From Parafrigoribacterium_A soli (lineage in GTDB: Bacteria > Actinomycetota > Actinomycetes > Actinomycetales > Microbacteriaceae), in the NCBI RefSeq assembly GCF_040227235.1, contig NZ_JBELNZ010000004.1, positions 372,001 through 436,000 of the forward strand: DNA of 64,000 bases, read 5' to 3'. Shown here piece by piece: positions 43,049-51,095 of this stretch. The position numbers were made by a program, and so were the translations under genes. Numbering within the stretch: the first letter of the stretch is position 1; every line of letters begins with the position of its first letter. The notes under the pieces are model-generated. The model ran no database searches, had not been told where the DNA came from, and saw only the letters and a list, made by a program, of their open reading frames with translations.

Positions 43049-44392
43049 CTAGTCGGTCGGCCAGGCGGCGTCGATCGACTTCAACACCTCGTCTGAGGAG
43101 GAGCCGTTGATCCAGTCGACCATGCCCTTGAAGAACGCGGCAGAACCGACGGCGCCTGGCATCAGGTCAGACGCGTCGAACCGGAAGGTGGTCTTCGGGT
43201 CCTGAAGTGTCTTGATGGCCTGCTGCAGGATGGGGCTCGACGCGCTTGCCGGGTCGAGACCGCTGTTGGCGCTGATGACACCGCCGAGCTTCACGCGGCT
43301 GTTCGCCCACTCCGGGCTCGACAGGTACTTCTGCACCTTGATGGTGTCTGCGTCGTTGGAGAATGCTCCGACGATCTCGCCACCACCGGTGACCGCCGGG
43401 CCGGCCGAGGCGTCGATCGGAGGCGTCATGAACGCCCAGATGTCAGCATCCGGTCCAACCTTGCCGCCGCCGTTCTTCGGGTCGGAGATGAACCCGTCGA
43501 AGAATGACGCCTGGTGAGTCATGAGGCACTTGCCGTTGTTGAGGGTGGTTGCAACGTCACCGAAGGCGGTGGTGTTGATCGACTTCACGTCGCCCCAGCC
43601 CGCGTTGACGTAGGCCGGGTTCTTCAGGATGTCGCCGACGGAGTCGAGCGCCTTCTTGACGGCCGGGTCGGTGAACTTCACCTTGTGGCTGACCCACTCG
43701 TCGTAGGTCTTTGCGCCGGACTGGCGAAGCAGCAGGTCTTCGACCCAGTCGGTGCCCGGCCAGCCGCTCGCGGCATCCGAACCGAACCCTGCGCACCAGG
43801 GTGCGGATCCGGTCTTCTGCTGGATGGTCTTGGTCAGGTCGAGGAGTCCCTGCCAGGTCGTGGGAACCTGCCATCCGTTCTCCTTGAAGGTCTTCGGGGA
43901 GTACCAGATGAAACCCTTGACGCTCGCCATGAGCGGGGCGCCGTAGATCGTGCCGTCGGTGGTCGCGTATCCGGCCCAGTCCTTGGACCAGTACTTCTTG
44001 AGGTTGGCCTTGACCGAGTCCGGAGCAGGCTGCACGTAGCCGCGGCTGGCGAGGTCGCCGAGGAGACCGGGCTGCGGGAAGATGGCCAGGTCGGGAGCGT
44101 TGCCGCCCTGCGCCCGAACGCCGATCTGCGCCTCGAACTCCTTGCTGGACTCGTACTTGATCTTGATCTTGTTCTTCTTCTCCCAGTCAGCCCAGGACTT
44201 CTGTAGAAGCTCGGCCTCGGTGTCTGCGATGGTGCCATAGATCGTGACGACGCCATCGGCCTTGCCGTGATCGCCCGGACCCTTGTCTGAACTGCCGCTG
44301 CCGCTGTCTGCGGAACATCCGGCCAGCGCCATGCTCGCGACTGCCGCGAATGCGACTCCCGCGATGAGGCGGCGGTGCAAGGTTCGACTCAT
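43049..44392 (-). CDS. Sugar-binding lipoprotein of CUT1 importer, AglE-like
   Basis: Solute-binding protein family 1 lipoprotein of 447 aa. The signal MSRTLHRRL ends in lipobox ALAGC with C26. The start ATG at 44392 has GAGGAGGA six to eight bases upstream; a 37-residue longer reading lacks any signal-like N-terminus. The mature part contains PWCAGFGSDAASGWPGTDWVED, seen in alpha-glucoside-binding proteins. Two perfect GGAACCGGTTCC palindromes lie in the 320-base region shared with the divergent lacI gene. Confidence 0.93.
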   Translation of the reverse strand: MSRTLHRRLIAGVAFAAVASMALAGCSADSGSGSSDKGPGDHGKADGVVTIYGTIADTEAELLQKSWADWEKKNKIKIKYESSKEFEAQIGVRAQGGNAPDLAIFPQPGLLGDLASRGYVQPAPDSVKANLKKYWSKDWAGYATTDGTIYGAPLMASVKGFIWYSPKTFKENGWQVPTTWQGLLDLTKTIQQKTGSAPWCAGFGSDAASGWPGTDWVEDLLLRQSGAKTYDEWVSHKVKFTDPAVKKALDSVGDILKNPAYVNAGWGDVKSINTTAFGDVATTLNNGKCLMTHQASFFDGFISDPKNGGGKVGPDADIWAFMTPPIDASAGPAVTGGGEIVGAFSNDADTIKVQKYLSSPEWANSRVKLGGVISANSGLDPASASSPILQQAIKTLQDPKTTFRFDASDLMPGAVGSAAFFKGMVDWINGSSSDEVLKSIDAAWPTD

Positions 44393-44489
44393 TGATTTCC
44401 TCCTCGTTGAGGTCATCCCGCAAATCTTGGGTGGTGAGCGCGGGGCTGACTCGGTGCAAGTGGTCCGGTGCCCGCTGATGCGAGGGTAG

Positions 44490-44501
44490 GGAACCGGTTC
44501 C
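44490..44501. promoter_or_regulatory. LacI-type operator, agl region, site 1
   Basis: GGAACCGGTTCC is a perfect 12-base palindrome about 100 bases upstream of the binding-protein start. The same core recurs at 44637-44650. Confidence 0.7.
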
Positions 44502-44532
44502 ATTCGACAAGCTACGGCATGGCCGGACGGTT

Positions 44533-44549
44533 ATGCAAGCGCTTAGCAT
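44533..44549. promoter_or_regulatory. Second type of palindrome in the agl region
   Basis: ATGCAAGCGCTTAGCAT has ATGC/GCAT arms around AAGCGCTT with one extra base. It resembles the CAAGCGCTTG-type sites of MalR/CcpA-like LacI regulators and may be bound by a different protein from the GGAACCGGTTCC sites. Confidence 0.45.
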
Positions 44550-44636
44550 GCCGCGAAATCTAACGTTCGGATCACGTTCGCAAGAGTCTCCACCTGACAT
44601 CACATCCGGTCGGATGCCCAGCGAGAGGGCCATTTC

Positions 44637-44650
44637 TGGAACCGGTTCCA
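44637..44650. promoter_or_regulatory. LacI-type operator, agl region, site 2
   Basis: TGGAACCGGTTCCA is a perfect 14-base palindrome about 62 bases upstream of the lacI start, suggesting autoregulation. Its centre is 148 bases from site 1, allowing loop formation across the divergent promoters. Confidence 0.72.
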
Positions 44651-44711
44651 TGCCACGCGAGTTTGTGGTTAGGCTGGCCGGGCACGGGTCATAGTCGACG
44701 GGGGTGAGGAT

Positions 44712-45740
44712 GTGAGCGCGATTGCTGACGTCGCTCGCCTCGCCGGTGTCTCGAAATCGACGGCATCCCGCGCGCTCAGCGGGCACGGTTACGTCTCGCA
44801 GGAGACGCGCGCCCGCGTCGAGGCAGCGGCCGCCGAGATCGGCTACGTCGTGTCGTCGAACGCCTCGAGCCTGGTCACCGGCCGAACGCGCAACGTTGGT
44901 GTGGTCATCCCGTTCATCAGTCGCTGGTTCTTCTCGCAGGTGCTCGAGGGTATCGAGTCCTCGCTCATCGCGGCCGGTTACGATCTCACGCTCTACCGGC
45001 TGAGCGAAGACGAGACGCAGCGTCGGCGCGTCTTCGACTACTTTCTTGTGCGCAAGAGGGTGGATGCGGTCATCGCCGTCGGCATCGAATTGAGCCAGCA
45101 CGAGGTGGCAATGCTGCGAGCGCTCGGCAAGCCGATCGTGGGCATCGGTGGCACGGTCAACGGCATCTCCTCGGTGAGCATCGACGACGTCGAGACGGCA
45201 AGAAGAGCCACCGAGCACCTCCTGAGCCTCGGTCACACGCGCATCGTGCACCTCGGCGGTGATCCCGAGGAGCAGATGGACTTTCGCGTGCATTCCCAGA
45301 GACTCGCGGGAGTGACCCAGGCGATGACCGCGGCCGGGCTTGCCGAAAACGTGCGATTCCAACCGGCGGTGTTCAGCATCCCGGGAGGCTACAACGCGGC
45401 GCTCTCGCTGCTCGCCGACCCGCGCTCCAGGCCCACCGCGATCGTGGCCGGATGCGACGAGATCGCGATCGGCGTCATCGTGGCCGCCCGGCAGCTCGGC
45501 ATCCAGATCCCGGCGGAACTCTCGGTGATCGGCATCGACGGACACGACCTCGCAACCATGTTCGCACTGACCACCCTCGAGCAGTTCCCCTCGCGGCAGG
45601 GAACTCGGGCCGTGGAGCTTGTGATGGACCAAATGGCGGATGACGGTGCCGGCGATGAACAGGCGATCACCATGCCCGTGAACCTCAAGGTGCGACGCAG
45701 CACCACCGCGCCGCCGCGCGCATCCACGCCTCGAGACTGA
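44712..45740 (+). CDS. LacI-family transcriptional regulator of the agl-type transporter
   Basis: Repressor of 342 aa beginning directly with the helix-turn-helix VSAIADVARLAGVSKSTASRAL. The GTG at 44712 is preceded by GGGGTGAGG and is the only sensible start, because the nearby ATG is out of frame. The effector domain has the usual hinge residues and ends in RRSTTAPP. It is divergent from the AglEFG-like transporter with matching palindromes between, so it is inferred to repress that operon until an alpha-glucoside is present. Confidence 0.93.
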   Translation: MSAIADVARLAGVSKSTASRALSGHGYVSQETRARVEAAAAEIGYVVSSNASSLVTGRTRNVGVVIPFISRWFFSQVLEGIESSLIAAGYDLTLYRLSEDETQRRRVFDYFLVRKRVDAVIAVGIELSQHEVAMLRALGKPIVGIGGTVNGISSVSIDDVETARRATEHLLSLGHTRIVHLGGDPEEQMDFRVHSQRLAGVTQAMTAAGLAENVRFQPAVFSIPGGYNAALSLLADPRSRPTAIVAGCDEIAIGVIVAARQLGIQIPAELSVIGIDGHDLATMFALTTLEQFPSRQGTRAVELVMDQMADDGAGDEQAITMPVNLKVRRSTTAPPRASTPRD

Positions 45741-45772
45741 GCAGCAGGTAACCGAAGCGCCCCGGACATGAC

Positions 45773-45805
45773 TGTGGGCGCCCCTTCCAATGAGGGGCGC
45801 CCACA
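45773..45805 (+). terminator. Terminator after lacI
   Basis: TGTGGGCGCCCCT and AGGGGCGCCCACA form a perfect 13-bp stem with a seven-base loop, 33 bases after the lacI stop. Confidence 0.75.
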
Positions 45806-46150
45806 TCTGCGCTGTTGTGTGGTGTCGCGCCAGGGACCGCGCGGCACCGTGCCTTACGACACTGTGTTGTTGTGGAGCTTCGCCGAAGAACCTCACTTCG
45901 ACGCGGGGGTGAACCACATCCTTGCTTCAACGCTTGGAGCCGGGGGCTAGCCAGAGGGTAAGACTGTCTAGAACTCGCGCTTCGCTCGGAAAAAGCCCAC
46001 AAATGACTGCTTCAACTACCATCGTTTTTTGCGTCAGCTGCGTCCCCATTATGGCGGACACGACAAGCCTTATGCAAGTACTCTTCGTTTTCTCTCTGGC
46101 GCGTTAATGAGGCCGGTAAACACGCCGCAGCTGCGGCTTAAAAGCACGAA
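45806..46150. other. Gene-free intergenic region between convergent lacI and rplL
   Basis: About 345 bases, visibly richer in A and T than the surroundings near 46000-46120. Short open frames occur on both strands but lack start signals or recognisable proteins. AGCCAGAGGGTAAGAC at about 45950 recalls a tRNA D-arm, but no anticodon or T-arm follows. I see no gene here. Confidence 0.5.
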
Positions 46151-46178
46151 GGCGCCACCCCTGACGGGATGGCGCCTC
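46151..46178 (-). terminator. Terminator of rplJ-rplL
   Basis: In the minus-strand transcript AGGCGCCAUCCC pairs with GGGGUGGCGCCU (12 bp including one G-U) around GUCA, and a CUUUU stretch follows about eight bases later. It is nine bases after the rplL stop. The G-U pair forms only in the minus-strand RNA, which fits the direction. Confidence 0.85.
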
Positions 46179-46186
46179 GCAGTTGA

Positions 46187-46573
46187 CTACTTGAGGGTGA
46201 CGGTGGCGCCGGCAGCCTCGAGCTGAGCCTTCGCTTTCTCGGCGGTCTCCTTGTTGACGCCCTCGAGCACGTTGCCCGGTGCGCCATCGACGACGGCCTT
46301 CGCCTCGCCCAGGCCGAGGTTCGTCAGTGCGCGAACCTCCTTGATGACCTGGATCTTCTTGTCGCCAGCGGCGTCGAGGACGACGTCGAACGAGTCCTTC
46401 TCCTCGACCTCTTCGGCGGGAGCAGCAGCAGCGCCACCGGCCGCAGCAACGGCGACGGGAGCAGCAGCGGTGACCTCGAAGACCTCTTCGAACTTCTTGA
46501 CGAACTCGCTGAGCTCAATGAGCGTGAGCTCCTTGAATGCCTCGATGAGGTCGTCGCTTGACAGCTTTGCCAT
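46187..46573 (-). CDS. rplL: 50S ribosomal protein L7/L12
   Basis: Stalk protein of 128 aa that recruits translation factors. It has the N-terminal dimerisation region (LIEAFKELTLIELSEFVKKFEE), an alanine-rich flexible hinge at about residues 35-57, and the C-terminal domain with DKKIQVIKEVRALTNLGLGEAK. The start has AAGGAG seven bases upstream. It is second in the rplJ-rplL operon. rpoB does not follow; a divergent-function region and a terminator come next. Confidence 0.99.
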   Translation of the reverse strand: MAKLSSDDLIEAFKELTLIELSEFVKKFEEVFEVTAAAPVAVAAAGGAAAAPAEEVEEKDSFDVVLDAAGDKKIQVIKEVRALTNLGLGEAKAVVDGAPGNVLEGVNKETAEKAKAQLEAAGATVTLK

Positions 46574-46645
46574 GGTTTTTCTCCTTGTATGTGGTGGTGA
46601 TAGCCGCGTGGCCTGGTCCGCGAGCGGACCGTGGTTCGCGAAGTC

Positions 46646-47158
46646 TTACTGGTGGTCCTGCTTCTCGCGCAGCGCGTCGACCGTGCGAACGGCCTTCGAC
46701 AGCGGAGCGTTGAACAGGTAAGCCGCACCGAACAGCGAGGCCTTGGCTGCGCCGGCGAACTTCGCCAGCAGCACTTCCCGGGACTCAAGATCGGCGAGCT
46801 TGGTGACCTCTGCAGCGGTGAGGGCGTTACCGTCGAAGTAACCGCCCTTGATCACGAGCAGAGGGTTTGCCTTGGCGAAGTCGCGCAGTCCCTTCGCGAC
46901 GGAGACGGGGTCTCCGTGTACGAACGCGATAGCGGATGGGCCGACCAGCTCGTCGTCAAACGAGCTGATGCCGGCCGCGTTTGCCGCGATCTTGGTCAGC
47001 GTGTTCTTCACCACGGCGTAAGTTGCGTTCTCACTGATGCTCTTTCGCAGCGTCTTCAGCTGCGCAACGGTGAGGCCGCGGTACTCGGTGAGCAATACAG
47101 CGGTCGAGTTACGGAACAGATCCGTAAGCTCGGCAACCGAAGCTTCCTTGTTCGCCAT
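46646..47158 (-). CDS. rplJ: 50S ribosomal protein L10
   Basis: Base of the ribosomal stalk, 170 aa. The start ATG at 47158 (MANKEASVAELTD) is preceded by GAGG, and a longer upstream frame crosses the structured leader and is not coding. It contains TEYRGLTVAQLKTLRKS and the C-terminal helix that binds L7/L12 dimers. In many bacteria L10-(L12) complexes bind their own leader RNA. Here an attenuator hairpin with a T-run lies about 65 bases upstream of the start. Confidence 0.98.
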   Translation of the reverse strand: MANKEASVAELTDLFRNSTAVLLTEYRGLTVAQLKTLRKSISENATYAVVKNTLTKIAANAAGISSFDDELVGPSAIAFVHGDPVSVAKGLRDFAKANPLLVIKGGYFDGNALTAAEVTKLADLESREVLLAKFAGAAKASLFGAAYLFNAPLSKAVRTVDALREKQDHQ

Positions 47159-47371
47159 GTGGCTCCTCAATTTCGTTAGTACAGCGCCCGACTGGGCGCC
47201 GGCTTGGACCGGCATGCTCACGAAAAAAGCTCCGGCGCAAGCGCACGGAGCTGGAGTCTTGTTGAAGACATCTACTTCACACACCTGCGCTGGTTCTCAC
47301 TCCATGAGCGAGCTTTGGATCGCCGGTGCATTTCTGCACACGCCGATAACCTGCGGTCTTTGGCTCCGTTC
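47159..47371 (-). ncRNA. rplJ 5' leader (L10 leader-like)
   Basis: About 210 bases of untranslated leader between the proposed promoter and rplJ. It contains a small GTCTT-GTTG-AAGAC hairpin (47256-47269) and then the attenuator at 47223-47252. The arrangement matches L10 leader RNAs that bind the L10-L12 complex. The exact Rfam-like secondary structure was not verified. Confidence 0.6.
47223..47252 (-). terminator. Attenuator in the rplJ leader
   Basis: On the minus strand AGCTCCG pairs with CGGAGCT, with an inner GCGC/GCGC stem, followed at once by TTTTTT. This is the only classical hairpin plus T-run terminator in the window, and it lies inside a 5' leader, so it should stop transcription before rplJ unless an antiterminator fold or read-through prevents it. 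Confidence 0.85.
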
Positions 47372-47400
47372 AGAGTACGGGATGGCTGGGCGCCGTGCAA
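47372..47400 (-). promoter_or_regulatory. Probable rplJ promoter
   Basis: On the minus strand TTGCAC (47400-47395) and TACTCT (47377-47372) are spaced by 17 bases. It would start transcription about 205 bases before rplJ, giving a leader that includes the attenuator. Confidence 0.6.
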
Positions 47401-47502
47401 GTTGGGCCGAAGCCAGCATCCGAGGCACCGTGGCCGGTCGCAGAGGAACCCCCGCGGCGGCGTGTGCGACGTCGTCCGGGGTCTCCGGCTGCTGCTGCAG
47501 GT

Positions 47503-48435
47503 TCATGCAGGGAGGACGATGACCTTTCCGGTGACGCGACCCTCGCCGGCCTCGAGATGGAGGGCAGGCAGCTCGCCGAGCGGGATCCGGCGCGTTACCT
47601 CGACCGTGAGCTTGCCGCCGTCGACGAGCGACACCAGTTCGGCGAGCCGGTCGCGGTTCGGAAGGACGAACACGGTGGATGCGCGTACGCCACGGCTGTC
47701 GTCACCCGGCGTCTCCATGAAAGCGGTAGTGCTCACGACGATGCCGTCGTCGAGCACGAGTGCGACGAACGCTGCGAATTGCTCCGGGTCGATCGGGGCC
47801 AGGTTGAGCAGCACGTCGACTCGCCCATCGACGGCGCTGAGAACATCGGCCTGGGTGTGGTTGATGATCTCGTCGGCGCCTGCCGCTCGCACTGCGCCGA
47901 TGCTCCGTGGGCTCGCGGTGGCAATCACGTGCGCGCCCGCCCGCTTGGCGAGCTGGATCGCGTACTTGCCCACGACGCCACCTGCACCAACGATGAGCAC
48001 GCGCTGACCTGCCTTGAGCTGGCCGTGATCGAACAGCGCCTGCCAGGCCGTCAACGCCACCGACGGCAACGCGGCTGCGTCAGCCAGCGGAATGCTCGAC
48101 GGAGCCGGCACAACCGCATCCGCGGGCGCGAGGACATACTCCGCCGCGCCTCCGTCCCGCTCCATGGGCAGGAACCCGATCACCGCGTCACCGATCGCGA
48201 AAGCGTCAACACCGTCGCCAACGGCGTCGACCGTTCCGGAGACGTCGTAGCCGGGCACATGGGGCAGCATGACCGGGATGGGCAGGAACCCGGCTCGCAT
48301 TCCGGCGTCTGCCGCGTTGAACGCCGACGCCGCGACTCGCAGGCGCACCTGCCCGGCGGCCGGCTCCGGCCGTTCCACGTCCTCGTACCGGAGAACTTCG
48401 GGCCCACCAACCTCGTAAAACCGCACTGCCTTCAT
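47503..48435 (-). CDS. NADPH:quinone reductase-like zinc-independent oxidoreductase
   Basis: Medium-chain dehydrogenase/reductase of 310 aa. It has the N-terminal GroES-like fold with PGYDVSGTVDAVG, then the nucleotide-binding motif VGAGGVVG. Structural and catalytic zinc cysteines are absent, as in quinone oxidoreductases. The start ATG at 48435 (MKAVRFYEVGG) has AAAGGGAAA upstream; an ATG nine codons earlier lies before that site. It is divergent from a MarR gene, with two TGCTTC...GAAGCA palindromes in the shared region, so it is probably derepressed by electrophiles or oxidative stress. Confidence 0.92.
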   Translation of the reverse strand: MKAVRFYEVGGPEVLRYEDVERPEPAAGQVRLRVAASAFNAADAGMRAGFLPIPVMLPHVPGYDVSGTVDAVGDGVDAFAIGDAVIGFLPMERDGGAAEYVLAPADAVVPAPSSIPLADAAALPSVALTAWQALFDHGQLKAGQRVLIVGAGGVVGKYAIQLAKRAGAHVIATASPRSIGAVRAAGADEIINHTQADVLSAVDGRVDVLLNLAPIDPEQFAAFVALVLDDGIVVSTTAFMETPGDDSRGVRASTVFVLPNRDRLAELVSLVDGGKLTVEVTRRIPLGELPALHLEAGEGRVTGKVIVLPA

Positions 48436-48454
48436 GACTTTCCCTTTCGTCAAA

Positions 48455-48472
48455 TGCTTCAAGTTCGAAGCA
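48455..48472. promoter_or_regulatory. MarR-type operator, site 1
   Basis: TGCTTC and GAAGCA flank six bases. It overlaps the region just upstream of the oxidoreductase start. The centre is 37 bases from that of site 2. Confidence 0.7.
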
Positions 48473-48491
48473 ATTAATCAGACAGTAGCAC

Positions 48492-48509
48492 TGCTTCGAA
48501 ATCGAAGCA
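48492..48509. promoter_or_regulatory. MarR-type operator, site 2
   Basis: TGCTTCGAAATCGAAGCA has perfect eight-base arms around AA. It lies 18 bases before the marR start. Confidence 0.8.
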
Positions 48510-48527
48510 AGTGCTAGTGTTTGCACT

Positions 48528-49028
48528 ATGACCGAAGAGCCCGCGTCCCTGACTCCGTACCAGCTCAGGGCGTATTTCGCCCTCACGGAGGTCAGCAGCC
48601 TGCTGCACCACTCGGTCGAGAAGCAGCTCCGTGACGCGGGCGGACTCAGCTATGTCCAGTTCCAGTTGCTCGCACGTCTGGGCGACGCTCCCGACGGCCA
48701 GCTGCGCATGACGGACCTCGCCGACGGCGTTGTCTATAGCCGCAGCGGGCTGACGTACCAGGCTCAGCTGCTCGAACAACGCGAGCTCGTCACCCGCTCG
48801 CCCTCGCCCGAAGACGAGCGCAGCACCATCGTCACGCTCACAGACGCCGGCCGCGCCGTGCTTGCAGCCGTATTCCCCGGCCACATCGAGGCCCTTCAGG
48901 CACTGCTGTTCGCCGCCCTCTCGAACGAAGACATTGACGACCTCGCCCGCATCCTGGGCACGGCAGCCGACCATCTCCGCGCGAACCCGCCACGCTCGGC
49001 CAGGCCCCGCCGTGGAAAGAGCTCGTAA
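48528..49028 (+). CDS. MarR-family transcriptional regulator
   Basis: Winged-helix repressor of 166 aa. The dimerisation helices are at the termini, the recognition region is around QLRMTDLADGVVYSRSGLTYQAQLLEQRELV, and the wing motif is SPEDERSTIVTLTDAGR. The basic tail ARPRRGKSS is typical of actinobacterial members. It is divergent from a quinone reductase-like gene, with two palindromic sites between the starts, so autoregulation and control of the reductase are expected. There is no conserved redox cysteine. Confidence 0.93.
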   Translation: MTEEPASLTPYQLRAYFALTEVSSLLHHSVEKQLRDAGGLSYVQFQLLARLGDAPDGQLRMTDLADGVVYSRSGLTYQAQLLEQRELVTRSPSPEDERSTIVTLTDAGRAVLAAVFPGHIEALQALLFAALSNEDIDDLARILGTAADHLRANPPRSARPRRGKSS

Positions 49029-49105
49029 GAGCCGCTCCCGTCATCCGGCCCTCGATTCATCGACGCGGAGCGTGCATCACTGACCCAGCCCTGACGAGTG
49101 GGCGG

Positions 49106-50191
49106 TTAGCCGACGGGAGGTTTCTCGGCCGTTCGTGTTGCCGCTGGACGTTTCGCGGTCGCAGACGTCGCCGCAGTGGTCTTCGTCGGTTTCGCGGGCT
49201 CTAGCGGCGGCACCAATCGCGGCGCGGGCAGAGGAGCTGCAGCCCCTGCGGAGAGTCGGGTCGGCCCCTGGGCAGCAGTGCGCGCCTCCGACTCGGCGAT
49301 GGCGTCCACGAGACCGGCCTCGGCGCTCACCGCAGCACGGGCGCGGACCCTGGCGCGCGCCTCCGTGCGGGAGGCCTCGCGAACGAAGGCCCTGTCGCCC
49401 TCCTGCCGGGGATTCCTGCGGGTCGTCGGCACGGCATCCGCGGTGCTGGTGCCCTTGCCCCCTCGGCCGGGCAACAGGATGAAGACGGCCAGCAGCACCA
49501 CGACCGCGCCGAGCGTGATGCTCGAGAGGAGAAGGCCGGGGTTGGTCGCCTGCTGCGGAGTCTGCGCCGGCGTCGCCTTCGCGAGCAGGATCTTCTGGTA
49601 TTCGGCGGGCGTGAGCGGTGCCCTCGCACCGGAGCTGCCGACAACGAGCGGCGTGAGAGTCGTGCCGTCGGTGGCGAACCAGGCGTGCTGCACGGTGTCG
49701 TCGATCAGCCGCGTGTCTTTCGGCGCCCTGGCGAGCGCGTCGACGAGGGCGCGACCGCGGGAGAAGTCGGCCAGTTCGACCTTGTTGTTGCCGGGGTTGA
49801 TCCACACGGCGGCGAGGCCGAGAATGGTGCCCTGATTCGCGGTGACCGGTGCGATCCAGGTGTTGGTGAGCTGGGTCGGCGCATCGGTCTTCTGTCCGGA
49901 GAGAAACTCGGGCGTCCAGGCGAGGAGCCGATCGATGGCGCCCACCTTCGTGGTCTCGTCGAAGGTCGAAGCCGGGTCTGTGCTGCCCGGCGAGCCGTAG
50001 AGGTCGGCCAGGCGGGGAACGAGGCCTGTGGCGAAGTAGCCCGCGACGTCTTCGGGAACCGCGGGTTCGTCACCCCGGGCCTGCGAGGTCGCGGCCACGA
50101 TCGCGATCAGCGCGCCGAGAAATACCACGAGGAGTGCGAGGGGAAACCTCCGTGATCCACGCCCAAAGCGGGCATGGTCAGACATGGTCAC
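49106..50191 (-). CDS. Unknown membrane-anchored protein with two TM segments
   Basis: I do not recognise a family. The protein has 361 aa; M3 at 50185 is an alternative start. TM1 is at about residues 16-35. Residues about 36-215 form a probable extracytoplasmic domain with WIAPVTANQGTILGLAAVWINP and HAWFATDGTTLTPLVVGSSG. TM2 is at about 219-240. The cytoplasmic tail is disordered: arginine/alanine-rich (ARARVRARAA) and then proline/threonine/alanine-rich. The start overlaps the stop of the epimerase gene by 14 bases, so the two are probably co-transcribed. The function is unknown. Confidence 0.75.
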   Translation of the reverse strand: MTMSDHARFGRGSRRFPLALLVVFLGALIAIVAATSQARGDEPAVPEDVAGYFATGLVPRLADLYGSPGSTDPASTFDETTKVGAIDRLLAWTPEFLSGQKTDAPTQLTNTWIAPVTANQGTILGLAAVWINPGNNKVELADFSRGRALVDALARAPKDTRLIDDTVQHAWFATDGTTLTPLVVGSSGARAPLTPAEYQKILLAKATPAQTPQQATNPGLLLSSITLGAVVVLLAVFILLPGRGGKGTSTADAVPTTRRNPRQEGDRAFVREASRTEARARVRARAAVSAEAGLVDAIAESEARTAAQGPTRLSAGAAAPLPAPRLVPPLEPAKPTKTTAATSATAKRPAATRTAEKPPVG

Positions 50192-51026
50192 GCCACGAGT
50201 GCTGTGGCTCGTAGCCCAGGATGCGGCGCGCCTTGTCGATGGACAGAAGGGTCTCGTGCTCGCCGAGTTCGCGCTTCACCTCGACGCCGGGGAACACCTC
50301 GGCGGCGAGCGACGCGCTCGAGCGGCTCATCACGGTGTCTGCTGCGGCGATGATGAAGCGGTCGAAGCCGGGACGGCGGGCCTCAAGCGCGCGGGCGATC
50401 GCCTGTGCGCCATCCCGCGCATCGATGTAGCCCCACGCGTTCCAGCTGCGGAGGCGCGGGTCGGCGTCGAACGACGGGAACTCGGCGTAGTCCTCCGGCG
50501 CCATCACGTTGGAGAATCGCAGCGCGGTGATGCTGAGTTCGGAATCCCAGCGCACGAGCTTGGTGGCGAGTTCCTCCTCGAGGTGCTTCGTGAGCGAGTA
50601 GACACTCTCGGGCCGCGTCGGATACTCCTCATCGACCGGGAAGTACGGCGGCGGAGTCGTGTCAAAGGGCAGCCCGAGCACGGTCTCGCTTGACGCGTAG
50701 ACGATGGTCTTGATGCCAGCGCGGCGAGCGCCCTGGAACACGTTGAAGGTCGCAGCCATGTTGTTGTGGAAGGTCTGCGAATCGGCCATGAGCCCGGGCG
50801 CCGGGATGGCGGCAAGATGCACCACGGCATCCAGGCCGTCGTGCACGTCGTTGATGCCGAACAGCGCATCGACGGTCTGCCCATAGTCGGTGAAGTCGAC
50901 GCGCGTGAAGCCCGGCTCTCGCGGGCCGACGACGTCGAGGGATGTGACGTTATGGCCGGAGTCACGGAGGTACCGGACGACCGCGCCGCCCAGCTTTCCG
51001 TTCCCGCCCGTTACCGCAATGTTCAT
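50178..51026 (-). CDS. NAD-dependent epimerase/dehydratase (extended SDR)
   Basis: Short-chain dehydrogenase-like enzyme of 282 aa. The nucleotide-binding motif is VTGGNGKLGG at the N-terminus, VVHLAAIPAPG follows strand 4, and the catalytic YxxxK is YSLTK. The ending TLLSIDKARRILGYEPQHSWRDHV is common in sugar-nucleotide or sugar-dehydratase SDRs. The start ATG at 51026 opens directly on the Rossmann strand. The substrate is unknown; it may be a sugar or sugar lactone pathway enzyme, given the flanking loci. Confidence 0.9.
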   Translation of the reverse strand: MNIAVTGGNGKLGGAVVRYLRDSGHNVTSLDVVGPREPGFTRVDFTDYGQTVDALFGINDVHDGLDAVVHLAAIPAPGLMADSQTFHNNMAATFNVFQGARRAGIKTIVYASSETVLGLPFDTTPPPYFPVDEEYPTRPESVYSLTKHLEEELATKLVRWDSELSITALRFSNVMAPEDYAEFPSFDADPRLRSWNAWGYIDARDGAQAIARALEARRPGFDRFIIAAADTVMSRSSASLAAEVFPGVEVKRELGEHETLLSIDKARRILGYEPQHSWRDHV

Positions 51027-51095
51027 TCGGGTCCTTTGCAGTGTCGCTTCTACCAGTTTCGCACGCGGCGGATGCTCGCGGGAGTAGGCGGGAGT

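Noticed and set aside
45930..45995. Possible tRNA fragment (AGCCAGAGGGTAAGAC, D-arm-like)
   Set aside because: No acceptor stem, anticodon arm or GGTTCGA-type T-arm can be folded around it, so it is chance similarity or at most a remnant.
47223..47252. Terminator of an upstream minus-strand gene
   Set aside because: No gene precedes it on that strand within 250 bases. It lies between a promoter-like element and rplJ, so attenuator is the better reading.
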